DNA of 16,690 bases, taken from NCBI GenBank assembly GCA_001839685.1, contig MLAK01000687.1, positions 31,586 through 48,275 on the forward strand. Reading direction: 5' to 3'. Below the pieces are notes generated by a model that saw only the letters and a program-made list of their open reading frames with translations, searched no databases and was not told the DNA's origin. Below are positions 1 through 8,129 of the stretch, in pieces. This stretch comes from Tritrichomonas foetus. Its lineage: Eukaryota > Parabasalia > Tritrichomonadida > Tritrichomonadidae. The number at the start of each line of letters is the position of its first letter. Position 1 is the stretch's first letter. The position numbers were made by a program, and so were the translations under genes.

Positions 1-534
1 GGGTTTATTTTTTTCTCACAATTTTTTTTTGGATTTGGTTTTCTCTGTATCTTGATTTTTAAATTATAATATTTATATATTATTAATAGGATTACAATTA
101 AATAATTTTTAGATGACAATAATATCAACAATTATTCATTTAGATCTCTCAATGGTCTTCTACATCTAGAGCTAGTTAGTTTGTATACATCTGAATATAC
201 AAAAATTTTCTATGAAACCATGTAAACTGTTTTGAGAACCAAAAAAACCAATAAATCTAACATCAGAAAGTTTGATCAAATATAGATCACTGTTATTGTA
301 TTTTGAAAATGCTTCAAATATTCTTGAAATTAATTTTCTTTGTAGAAATATTTGTAAGGAGACGTAGTTTTCAAAAGATAAAGATCATACTTTTCTGGTA
401 TTTATCTAATATTGATAGATCTTTTAAATAAAATTTATGTATAATTTATCTAGTATTTCAGAGTGATTATTCCCAATTATATACTTTTATTTGTCGTTAT
501 GTTATCAATTTTTGAGATTGTTAGTTATGTTTAT
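1..534. other. Intergenic stretch, no gene seen
   Basis: AT-rich sequence with many stops in all frames. I see no RNA gene, repeat or recognisable coding remnant. The last part presumably holds the promoter of the hydrogenase gene that follows. Confidence 0.5.
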
Positions 535-538
535 CACG
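534..538 (+). promoter_or_regulatory. Possible initiator element of the hydrogenase gene
   Basis: TCACG lies just upstream of the ATG at 547. It matches the trichomonad initiator (TCA, pyrimidine, A/T) at four of five positions and would give an 11-nt 5' UTR with transcription starting at A536. The short leader is typical of trichomonads, and the site favours the 547 start over the upstream ATG at 499. The last base is off-consensus, so this is weak evidence. Confidence 0.35.
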
Positions 539-546
539 GCAAATTA

Positions 547-3500
547 ATGATATATATTACAATTAATGGACAACGCTGTCAGGTTGAAAACAATATCACC
601 ATCCTACAAGCATGTAAGACTATGAATGTTTATATACCTACTCTGTGCTTTCATGAAGATCTTCCCGCTTCTGGGAAATGTGGATTTTGTATTGTTAAAG
701 TGAATGGTAATTCATATGCATATGCATGCATGCAAAAAGTATCAGCAAATATGATCATTGAAACAGCCACTCCAGAAATTATGCAAAAAGCACGAAGTGC
801 TTATAAATCTTTTATCGATTCAGTCACAACTCCTCCTTCGCTAGAACTTGAAGAAATAGGTAATTATCTTTTCCCTAAAAATACATTGCGTGCAAGAGAA
901 AGTGACAAAACCAATTCACTAATGTTTGATCCTGATTTATGCATTAATTGTGGAAGATGTATTAGAATGTGCTCTGATATTCAAGGTATTGGAGCATTAA
1001 ATTATTCTAATCCACGAACAAAGTATAATGAATGTATTAGCTGTGGACAATGTATTTCGGTTTGTCCTACCAATGCTTTAAGAGAAAACTCATCAATTGG
1101 AATGGTTCTTAAAGCAATTGGGAATAAAAAAATAATGTGTCTTCAAATTGCACCAGCAGTAAGAGTCACTATTGGTGAAGGATTTGGTTCTCCAATTGGA
1201 ACGGTTGTTACCAATAAAATAATTAGAGCAGCTAGAAATATGGGATTTCAATATGTTTTTGATACTCAATTTGGTGCAGATGTTACCATATTAGAAGAAG
1301 GAAATGAATTACTTGAGCGCATTAAACAAAAGAAAGGACTACCATTATTTACTAGTTGTTGTCCAGCATGGGTTAATTATGTTGAGAGACTCCATCCAGA
1401 GTTAATACCAAATGTTTCAACAACAAAATCACCACATATGATTGTTGGAAGATTAGTGAAATCCTATTTTGCTAATAAAAAGAAGATAGATCCAAATCAA
1501 ATGTTTTTTGTTTCATTAATGCCTTGTGTTGCAAAAAAGGATGAAATCAAAAGAATGCAAGCTATTGGAGATGTTGACGCTGTTTTAACATCAAAAGAAT
1601 TTATTCAAATGATAAATCATTTTGGAATTGAATGGTCAACTTTGAGGCATTCAGATTTTGATAAACTTCTTGGTGAATCCACTGGAGCTGGTGCAATTTT
1701 TGGAACAACAGGTGGAGTCACAGAATCAGCTATTCGATATGTACATGAGGTTTTAACAGGGAAACCATTAGGGAAAATCGAATATAAACAGTTTAGAGGA
1801 TTTAATTTCATTAAAAGAGCAACAATTAAAATTGAAAATATTATTGAATTAAATATTGCTGTCTGTAATGGAATTTCAGCAGCTCAAGAATTATTAGAAA
1901 GTGACAAGTATCGAAATCTACATTTTGTGGAAGTTATGGCATGTAGTGGTGGATGTATTGCGGGTGGTGGACAACCTAAATTAAAGAGTAAAAAGGAGTC
2001 AGAAGAAAGAGCTAAAGGATTGTTCAATATTGATTCCAGTAAAGAAGTTAAAGTATCAAGCAGAAATACAGAAGTCGAAGAATTATACAAAACTTTTCTT
2101 GGAAAACCTGGCAGTCCAATAGCTCATGAACAACTTCATACTCATTTTGAACCTCAAGAAACAACAGTATTGGCAGAGAAAAGAAGAATGCAAAAAATGC
2201 CAATTGTTGGATATGGTTCTGCATCAGGTACAGCAATGAAGTTGGCAAGAATAGTGTCAGGATTTATGCAATCATCTTCAGTTACAATTAATTCATTAAC
2301 TATTCCACAATTGATAACAAGGAAAATTGCGATATTTGTGATTTCTACAATTGGTGATGGTGAGTTTCCATCAAATAGTAGACACTTTGTTGACCAATTG
2401 AGTCATTCAATGGAAGATTTAAGCGAAGTACAGTTTGCCGTCTGTGGGATTGGTAATAAATCTTATAAACATTTTTGCCGAGCTGGAAATCAACTTCATT
2501 TATTACTCGAACAGCACTTGGCAAAACCAATTTTAAAATTTATGGCGATTGATACATTGACAGAAGATAGAGGAGAAGCGTTATTTGAAGGGTGGTCATT
2601 ATCCTTATGCAATAAACTTGGTTTGAATCCTCCAAAGATTGGTATACATTTAATTTTTTCCTTAAAACTCGAAGATGAAAAGACCATTCTGACAAATCCA
2701 CTTCGACCTGTAACTTTTGAATATTCAACACTTAAATCTAAAACTCCAGTAACAACTGAAGGCTATGTTCCAAAAATCAGCTTATATTCAATTAAAATTC
2801 CCAATGGAATGCATTATGAAGTTGGAAATGAAATGGAAGTTTTGCCATCAAATCCTGACGACATTGTTGAAAGTGTTGTAGCTGCATTAAATTTGGATAT
2901 TAATGGTGTTTATCGACTATCTTTAAATGATAAATCTACAGAAACATTTATTCCAGAAAGGGTCTCAATTCGACAATTATTTACTCAATATTTAGATTTA
3001 TGTGGCCCACCTTCAAGGTCTTTGCTCAGATGTTTCTTAGAAAAATTGAATATAGAAGGAACAGAAAGGCTTCAAAGTCTATTAAATATAGCGAATGACA
3101 CTGAAATGACAAACTTCTTGAAGGACACCAATGTTGCAAAATTCATTATTGAGTTTGTGAAATATGGAATGCCACCACTTGATCTTTTTGTTTCTTCATG
3201 TCCGCAAACTAAACCAAGATCTTATTCTATTGCATCATCTCCACGAAAAACACCAAATGGTTTTGAAATTTATGTAGCTTTACACGCCTTTGGCGAGAAT
3301 GATTCAAAGGCAGGATTATGTTCATCATATTTGGATTCGCTGAATCCTAATTCCCTGATTCCAATGAGAATAGTTAAAGGGACTTTTGGTTATCCGACTG
3401 AGAGAAAGTCACCAATTATTTTTGTTTGTCTCGGATGTGGTGTTGGAATGGCCCTTTCTTATATTCGCGATAGACAGGAGAAGGATGGACCAATCATGGT

Positions 3501-3840
3501 AGTTTTTGGCGCACGAAATGAAGAACCACATGCATTTATACGAGATAAGCTTCTCAAATTAAAGAGCAAGGGTGTGATTCGTGAGGTTTTGTTTGCTTGG
3601 TCTAGAGATGTGCCTGGAAAGAACTATTATGTTCAAGATGCAATGAAAGATCATATGCCAGTTCTCTATGAATTTTGGGAAGATGAAAATTCCATTTTGT
3701 ATTATTGCGGTGGTGCAGGAAACGTGACAGAAGATTTGAAAGAGGTAATGACAAAAGTGCTGATTAAGGAAGGAGGATTATCAATGGAAGAAGCAATGGT
3801 TGTTAGTAGCAGACACACATTTTGCGTTCAAGCATTTTAA
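547..3840 (+). CDS. [FeFe] hydrogenase fused to NADPH-cytochrome reductase (CysJ/CPR-like)
   Basis: Predicted to reduce protons to H2, with electrons from NADPH entering through a C-terminal FAD/FMN module. Numbering is from ATG 547 (1097 aa). Domain order: [2Fe-2S] ferredoxin domain (Cys34, 45, 48, 61); two [4Fe-4S] motifs (Cys132/135/138/142 and 163/166/169/173); H-cluster domain with TSCCPAW (Cys271/272), MPCVAKKDE (Cys327) and MACSGGCIAGGGQP (Cys466/470), all intact; flavodoxin domain about 552-690 (GSASGT, STIGDGEFPSNS, GIGNKSYKHFC); FAD-binding domain with RSYSIASSP near 891; and NADPH-binding segments CLGCGVGMA, FGARNEE and YYCGGAGN. The H-x3-C-x2-C-x5-C site of the His-ligated [4Fe-4S] cluster is absent: residues about 72-122 contain no Cys. 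The start is chosen because MIYITINGQ begins the ferredoxin fold. An ATG at 499 would add 16 hydrophobic residues beginning MLS, which resembles hydrogenosomal presequences only in those first residues. No conventional presequence is seen, so location (cytosol or hydrogenosome) is open. The stop lies in TAAA, a trichomonad polyadenylation-type context. Confidence 0.95.
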   Translation: MIYITINGQRCQVENNITILQACKTMNVYIPTLCFHEDLPASGKCGFCIVKVNGNSYAYACMQKVSANMIIETATPEIMQKARSAYKSFIDSVTTPPSLELEEIGNYLFPKNTLRARESDKTNSLMFDPDLCINCGRCIRMCSDIQGIGALNYSNPRTKYNECISCGQCISVCPTNALRENSSIGMVLKAIGNKKIMCLQIAPAVRVTIGEGFGSPIGTVVTNKIIRAARNMGFQYVFDTQFGADVTILEEGNELLERIKQKKGLPLFTSCCPAWVNYVERLHPELIPNVSTTKSPHMIVGRLVKSYFANKKKIDPNQMFFVSLMPCVAKKDEIKRMQAIGDVDAVLTSKEFIQMINHFGIEWSTLRHSDFDKLLGESTGAGAIFGTTGGVTESAIRYVHEVLTGKPLGKIEYKQFRGFNFIKRATIKIENIIELNIAVCNGISAAQELLESDKYRNLHFVEVMACSGGCIAGGGQPKLKSKKESEERAKGLFNIDSSKEVKVSSRNTEVEELYKTFLGKPGSPIAHEQLHTHFEPQETTVLAEKRRMQKMPIVGYGSASGTAMKLARIVSGFMQSSSVTINSLTIPQLITRKIAIFVISTIGDGEFPSNSRHFVDQLSHSMEDLSEVQFAVCGIGNKSYKHFCRAGNQLHLLLEQHLAKPILKFMAIDTLTEDRGEALFEGWSLSLCNKLGLNPPKIGIHLIFSLKLEDEKTILTNPLRPVTFEYSTLKSKTPVTTEGYVPKISLYSIKIPNGMHYEVGNEMEVLPSNPDDIVESVVAALNLDINGVYRLSLNDKSTETFIPERVSIRQLFTQYLDLCGPPSRSLLRCFLEKLNIEGTERLQSLLNIANDTEMTNFLKDTNVAKFIIEFVKYGMPPLDLFVSSCPQTKPRSYSIASSPRKTPNGFEIYVALHAFGENDSKAGLCSSYLDSLNPNSLIPMRIVKGTFGYPTERKSPIIFVCLGCGVGMALSYIRDRQEKDGPIMVVFGARNEEPHAFIRDKLLKLKSKGVIREVLFAWSRDVPGKNYYVQDAMKDHMPVLYEFWEDENSILYYCGGAGNVTEDLKEVMTKVLIKEGGLSMEEAMVVSSRHTFCVQAF

Positions 3841-3986
3841 AGATATTCGAATACTACAATAAAACCATTTCACTACAATAAAACTATTAATTATAGATAT
3901 GTTATGTGAATTTACACCATGTTTAGAATCAGAATTTAATGGTAAAATGCTAAAACTTGGAGGATATTTGAATCACGAAAAAAAGT

Positions 3987-3998
3987 AAAAAAAAAAAA
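3987..3998 (-). terminator. RNA polymerase III T-run terminator for the tRNA
   Basis: On the minus strand a run of 12 T begins 3 nt after the tRNA 3' end, and a second run of 7 T follows at 3978-3984. This is the normal pol III termination signal. Confidence 0.85.
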
Positions 3999-4001
3999 TT
4001 G

Positions 4002-4072
4002 TGGTCCCGCCAGGAGTCGAACCTGGGTCACGGGATTCAGAGTCCCATGTGATACCGTTACACTACGGGACC
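4002..4072 (-). tRNA. tRNA-Gln (anticodon CUG)
   Basis: A 71-nt cloverleaf without encoded CCA. The acceptor stem GGTCCCG pairs perfectly with CGGGACC, with discriminator A. The D arm has a GTG/CAC stem. The anticodon stem TGGGA/TCCCG (one G-T pair) encloses loop CTCTGAA, giving anticodon CUG, which reads CAG. The variable loop is 4 nt, and the T arm is CCAGG-TTCGACT-CCTGG with a good B box. There is no intron. It stands alone between two protein genes and is transcribed towards the hydrogenase 3' end. Confidence 0.97.
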
Positions 4073-4253
4073 GCATATTGTCCTCAATATTTTGATATTT
4101 GTAACTTATAAAATCGACCTCCCAACATGAATTCTTGACATTCTTTTGAAAGTGAATCCCACAAAAGAATACTTTTCAAACAACAAAAATATTTAACTTG
4201 AATACTATTTTATTATAAAAACAAATCAGACTTATTTCAAACATATAAATCAG

Positions 4254-5729
4254 TTAATCAGAAATTGGTCCATACAGAAGCCTTTCTTGATATTCTTCAT
4301 CCAGATTTCTGGTATTTACATGCCTGCAGACTTTGATTGGAATGCATCTTTCAACGAGAGGCCTTCCTGTTCGTTTCTTTATCGGCATTTTCGATCTCTG
4401 TATTGCAGCGTCATTTTTGGCCTGTTGCTCAAGAATTTGTGCCATCTGCTTTTCAATTCTTTGTTTCTCTCTTCTTTCCTTTTCTTTTGCATTTTGCTTC
4501 TCGAGGATTTCCTTTTCTGGGATGCTCTTCGACTCTTTGAACATTGCTTCAAGTTCATTTTCTATTTTCTCAAGCATAATCAATGGCGATATATCTGCAC
4601 ATTTCCCAAAACACTCAGCATAAGCATCATTTATGATAATTGTGAGTCTGGCAAGTTCATCGTCCAATGCAATAATTTCTGGAGTTCTTGGAAGAGAACT
4701 ATTCTCGATTATTTCAGTATTAAACATATTTGAGATTCTTGACGATGAACCATATATCGAATTCTGCTCATCCACAACTTTTTCAATTTCAGCATTAATT
4801 TTTGAAGAAATTCTTTCTTGATCATATTTCAATTTTGCACATTTTTCGAAAAGGAATAAATTATCATTTTCTAATTTCTCCAATTCATCTAAAATCAATT
4901 TTGGATTTTTAAATAATGTTTCTCGGTCATAATCAAGTTCAACTGCTTTCAAAAATGAGTGATAATTTCTATAAGCTCTTGCTGTTTCTTCATTCACTGC
5001 AATTTCATTTTCAATGTTTAATAAACGCGCTTTCTTGATTTTCAAACTTGCTGATGCTTCGGCACGTTGTTTTGCAGCAATATCAGCAATTTTCCTTAAT
5101 CTAGAAAGTTCAGCTTCAAGTTGATTTGATGTCATTTTGTATTGATTTTTTGTTTCAGCGATTTTATTTTCTTGATCTTTGAAAACCGCCGCTTCTGCAT
5201 GTTCCTGACCACGTATCCTCTCAATTTCTTTCTTTTTTCTATCAATTAATAATTGCACGAAAAAAATCTCTCTTTTCTGGTTCACAAAATCATGGAGCTC
5301 TTCTTTACATTGGTATTCTGGACCAACTGGCTGGACGCATTCTCCGTAGTTTTTCATTCGCGAAGTTGCTCTCGAAATTGTTCGATTTTTTTTCGTATTT
5401 TTAAATAGGTGAGAAGGACAGGGACCTAAGCTTGGGAGGGCTGCTGGACAGTTTCTGTACATGAGTGGTTTCTGAGTAAACGTTTTCATCTCGCGCGTGA
5501 TTTGCTCTTGTTCAGCATCTCGTAATTTGAATACTTCGTGGTCGTCGGGAAGGTCATATGGATTGATTTTCGTATCGGAGTCATAGTCGCTGAAATTAAG
5601 ACGGAGTGCAGTTTGTGGTCTCCTCTTTTGTTTCATGAAAAAGTTTAAGAAGTTAATTTTGATGTTATAACTTTTTCTATAGTTCAAATGCAACGTACTT
5701 TTTTCTATAGTGAATAATTTTCTATTCAT
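4254..5729 (-). CDS. CFAP100/CCDC37-like axonemal coiled-coil protein (DUF4200)
   Basis: Probable axonemal protein. In Chlamydomonas CFAP100 (MIA1) forms a complex with CFAP73 that regulates inner dynein arms; that role is known for the family and inferred here. The N-terminal segment INPYDLPDDHEVFKLRD (residues 55-71) resembles the conserved CFAP100 N-terminus. A DUF4200-type coiled coil spans about 145-265, opening with FVNQKREIFFVQLLIDRKKK, and is followed by the family-like segment LILDELEKLENDNLFLFEK (278-296). A Lys/Glu-rich coiled coil covers about 395-445 and the C-terminus is basic. Length (491 aa) is in the family range. The frame has a TAA two codons upstream of the ATG at 5729. 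Met32 (codon 5634-5636) is an attractive alternative start, because the first 31 residues are Lys/Asn/Phe-rich and lie outside the conserved region. Confidence 0.85.
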   Translation of the reverse strand: MNRKLFTIEKSTLHLNYRKSYNIKINFLNFFMKQKRRPQTALRLNFSDYDSDTKINPYDLPDDHEVFKLRDAEQEQITREMKTFTQKPLMYRNCPAALPSLGPCPSHLFKNTKKNRTISRATSRMKNYGECVQPVGPEYQCKEELHDFVNQKREIFFVQLLIDRKKKEIERIRGQEHAEAAVFKDQENKIAETKNQYKMTSNQLEAELSRLRKIADIAAKQRAEASASLKIKKARLLNIENEIAVNEETARAYRNYHSFLKAVELDYDRETLFKNPKLILDELEKLENDNLFLFEKCAKLKYDQERISSKINAEIEKVVDEQNSIYGSSSRISNMFNTEIIENSSLPRTPEIIALDDELARLTIIINDAYAECFGKCADISPLIMLEKIENELEAMFKESKSIPEKEILEKQNAKEKERREKQRIEKQMAQILEQQAKNDAAIQRSKMPIKKRTGRPLVERCIPIKVCRHVNTRNLDEEYQERLLYGPISD

Positions 5730-5769
5730 ATTTGTTTAGTTAAATTAACAATTTTAATAACCCTCGAAA

Positions 5770-5774
5770 AGTGA
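5770..5774 (-). promoter_or_regulatory. Possible initiator element of the CFAP100-like gene
   Basis: On the minus strand TCACT is an exact match to the trichomonad initiator consensus. Initiation at A5772 would give a 43-nt leader to ATG 5729, longer than for the other genes here. If it is used, the long form of the protein would be made. Confidence 0.3.
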
Positions 5775-6312
5775 CAGTATAAATGGTCGGAGTGATGAAT
5801 ATATGGGAAAAATATCATAATGCGATCAAGGATTGTGGCATCAATCGAATCATTAGAAAGAAGAAGTTTCACAATTTCATATTTATATTTTGACAAGCTG
5901 TGTAATAAAATTAAACAAGTTATTCATATCTATTTTATGAACCTTTATAAAAGACTTCATTTAAATAGATATTATAACATGTCTTTCACATCTCGAACAT
6001 ATAATTTACAACAGATCATAATGGAATTGTGATCATATTATTTCATTATTAATATAATGTTATATGATTATATTGTGCTTTTTATTGGATGTAATAATTC
6101 TGGATAGGAGGGTATTAGAGAAATGAATGTGGAACAAACCATATTCTTAGATTCAACCATATTTAGGAAATTCAAACAAGTGAGATTAAAAGCAAATAAA
6201 CAGCTTTTCATGTAAATAAAGTTGCAATGATAAAATATGTTAATATTTAATTAGTGACTACATCTTTATTTCTTTTCTTTTTGAAGAAATACTCAGAAAT
6301 TATTTGGTTTCT
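5775..6312. other. Intergenic stretch, no convincing gene
   Basis: AT-rich. It contains a 70-codon open frame on the plus strand (5820-6032) preceded by TCATA. It has no recognisable domain and a composition like the surrounding DNA, so I do not call it. Confidence 0.4.
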
Positions 6313-6630
6313 CTAATATATACAACACTGTGAATCAGAGTGGGGATGCTCCTTATGTGGTGGTCCATGCGGATGATGTGGATGGCCATAAGGAGGAGGT
6401 GGTGGATGATGATCATGTGGTCCTGGGGGAAAGTGATGAGGGGGTGGTCCATATTGCTGATGGTGTGGATGGTGAGAAGGTGAATAGGTGTCAAATGGCG
6501 GCGGATGGTGACAGTCATGTGGTGATGGGTGATAATGCGGTGGATGATGGGGAGGAGGTCCTCCATGTGGAAATTGTGAATGTGGTGGATGTCCATCATG
6601 CGGTGGAGGATTATGAAAATGTTGCGACAT
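6313..6630 (-). CDS. Small His/Pro-rich protein ending in CCIY
   Basis: 105 residues, of which about 29 are His and 34 are Pro, arranged as irregular HHP, PPPHH and PHGPP clusters from residue 6 to 98. The tail is SDSQCCIY. I do not recognise a family. The composition would allow binding of Zn, Ni or Cu, and the C-terminal Cys pair could be lipidated; both are inferences. There is no signal peptide or membrane segment. The frame is chosen over the overlapping minus-strand frame (6300-6698) because it begins at an ATG only 10 nt downstream of an exact initiator. Low-complexity composition makes homology calls unreliable. Confidence 0.7.
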   Translation of the reverse strand: MSQHFHNPPPHDGHPPHSQFPHGGPPPHHPPHYHPSPHDCHHPPPFDTYSPSHHPHHQQYGPPPHHFPPGPHDHHPPPPPYGHPHHPHGPPHKEHPHSDSQCCIY

Positions 6631-6637
6631 GTGAAAA

Positions 6638-6642
6638 AATGA
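6638..6642 (-). promoter_or_regulatory. Initiator element of the His/Pro-rich gene
   Basis: On the minus strand TCATT matches the trichomonad initiator consensus exactly. Initiation at A6640 gives a 10-nt 5' UTR, the short leader expected for parabasalid genes. This supports the gene and its start. Confidence 0.55.
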
Positions 6643-7082
6643 TTAAAGGTGAACTGAAAAGTTCTTTCAGAAATTGGGGAAATTTTTGTGAAAATCATTT
6701 TGTGAGGGTGAATTGAATTCTATTCCTAAATTTTGACAGTAAATAGAATTATGTGATTGAAAATATTTCTGAAGGTGTAAAGTTTTCAATTTCCAGAAAT
6801 CTTTCGGTGAATATTCTTGCTCACAAACGATGCATGTCATATCATTAGTAAGATATTTTTTTCCCTATTTCAAATAAATAATCACTTTATAAAGTATTTC
6901 TTCAGTTCTGACTTTTCTTCGGTATCCAGATGATATGATATTCCACTCTGAAACTAAAATCAAGAAATAGTTAATTTAGGGAAAAAAATGAATTTCAATT
7001 TTCTATGACCTCTATATACAATTTTATTCCGTAAAATAATAATCAGAAATATAAATAAACTCTGTTTTTCCTCGAATGAAGC
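6643..7082. other. Intergenic stretch, no gene seen
   Basis: AT-rich spacer between the His/Pro-rich gene and the 3' end of the phosphodiesterase frame. No open frame with coding character, RNA gene or repeat was found. Confidence 0.5.
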
Positions 7083-8129
7083 TTATCGTATTACAATAGA
7101 TTCATTTTCATTCTCCATAGGTGGGAAAAGTGTATGTTTCCATTTTGTAAGATTCTTTTCGCATCGGTCGGCTTGTTCTTTCATCTCATTTATTAATTTT
7201 GATGTTGTTCTGAAAAGTGGTGCTGCAACTAATTCCGCAAAACCCAAATTTTCTTTCATTTTATTTTCTATTTTCTTTTCTTCCTTTTCTTTCAGTGTTG
7301 CTCGACATGATTCGGAAAAGTCTTTTTGTTCTTCATCGCTCAAAACTTTATGGTCTTCATCTAGTCCGAGTTCTTTTCGAATGGATTCAATTCTTTTCTC
7401 ACAAATCGTTTCAGGTTTTGAAAGAAAAGAAACTGTTCCACATTTCAAAATCAGAGAAAGTCCAAAAATTTTGTCTTCCTCATTACCCTAATGAATTTCT
7501 TTCATTTCATTACCCTTTTTAATCAATGAAAAGTGATTTATTGGATCGGTTGCAGATACAAGTTTGAATAAGAATTTCCATGCTTTCTTTTGATCATCAG
7601 ACTTCATATATTTAAAGGGATTTGAATCATGGGATGACAAAAGTCTCATCATTAATGTACAATGGTTTACATTTTCTGGACTTTGATCAACATTCAATGA
7701 ATTATTATAATTTGGACGTGGTATTTCAATAGAATTAGAAGCATCATCATCAAGGGTATCGTGAATGGTGTAGCCTTGATGACCAGCATCTTGGAATAAT
7801 GCTGCTAAGAAGAGAACAAGAAGATCAAATTTAAGGATTTTCTTGCGATTGTAAAGTTGTTTGCCAATAAAAGTAACAAAATGTAAAATATCAATTGCAT
7901 GTGCCCAATTATGATAAATAACAAAAGACGAATAAGCTTCACGCGCATGATAAATAATATTGAATATCGTTTCACAGTTAATTTGATAATAATATAATAG
8001 ATCAAAATCTTGGAAGACATTGATTGCAAATTTGAGTAAATCATTATTTTCTTCTTCAAATGAATCGAAGGCGATGTTTTCAAATTCCATCTTTTTCGCA
8101 GTAACTAATTTTAATTTATTTGAAATTGT
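7083..8129 (-). pseudogene. Phosphodiesterase catalytic domain, in frame with the GAF gene upstream and broken by an internal TAG
   Basis: This is the 3' continuation, in the same frame, of the GAF-domain gene at 8130-10646. No initiator motif precedes the ATG at 8090, so it is unlikely to be a separate gene. Numbering from that ATG: the PDE region begins near residue 12, with YHNWAHAIDILH at 59-70 supplying the catalytic His60 and His64. The metal-site motif reads QDAGH (100-104) where active enzymes have HDxxH, and SATDPINH (179-186) corresponds to the ATDxxxH helix. The KCGTVS segment (216-221) has Thr219 where active enzymes have the metal-binding Asp. The C-terminal end LGFAELVAAPLF and NLTKW are typical of the family. 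A TAG at 7488-7490 cuts the domain at codon 201. The two lost ligands and the stop indicate a non-catalytic remnant, or a scaffold if translated. Family: class I 3',5'-cyclic nucleotide phosphodiesterase. Confidence 0.8.
7480..7516. repeat. 10-bp direct repeats flanking a 17-bp insertion with inverted ends
   Basis: TCATTACCCT occurs at 7480-7489 and again at 7507-7516. Between them lies AATGAATTTCTTTCATT (7490-7506), whose first and last six bases are inverted repeats (AATGAA/TTCATT, read on the minus strand). The in-frame TAG of the phosphodiesterase is formed at the junction. Removing one repeat plus the insertion (27 bp) keeps the frame and removes the stop. The structure resembles a transposon excision footprint. 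Confidence 0.6.

Noticed and set aside
463..546. Upstream extension of the hydrogenase to a GTG at 463, giving a hydrophobic N-terminus
   Set aside because: GTG is not a normal eukaryotic start, the extension has no similarity to hydrogenase N-termini, and the ferredoxin fold begins at ATG 547.
4287..4733. 148-codon plus-strand frame opposite the CFAP100-like gene
   Set aside because: It is the antisense of a Glu/Lys-rich coiled coil, which always produces Phe/Leu/Ser-rich open frames.
5820..6032. 70-codon plus-strand frame with TCATA just before its ATG
   Set aside because: The leader would be only 3 nt, composition matches noncoding DNA, and no domain is visible; kept as an unlikely gene.
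6330..6716. Plus-strand 128-codon acidic frame and minus-strand 132-codon frame over the His/Pro-rich gene
   Set aside because: Both are mirror or shifted readings of the CCN/CAY-rich repeats; only the 6313-6630 frame has an ATG next to an initiator.
7489..7514. A 26-nt GT...AG mini-intron removing the TAG in the phosphodiesterase frame
   Set aside because: Removal of 26 nt shifts the frame into an immediate TAA, and the conserved trichomonad splice motifs (GTAYGT-like donor, ACTAACACACAG-like acceptor) are absent.
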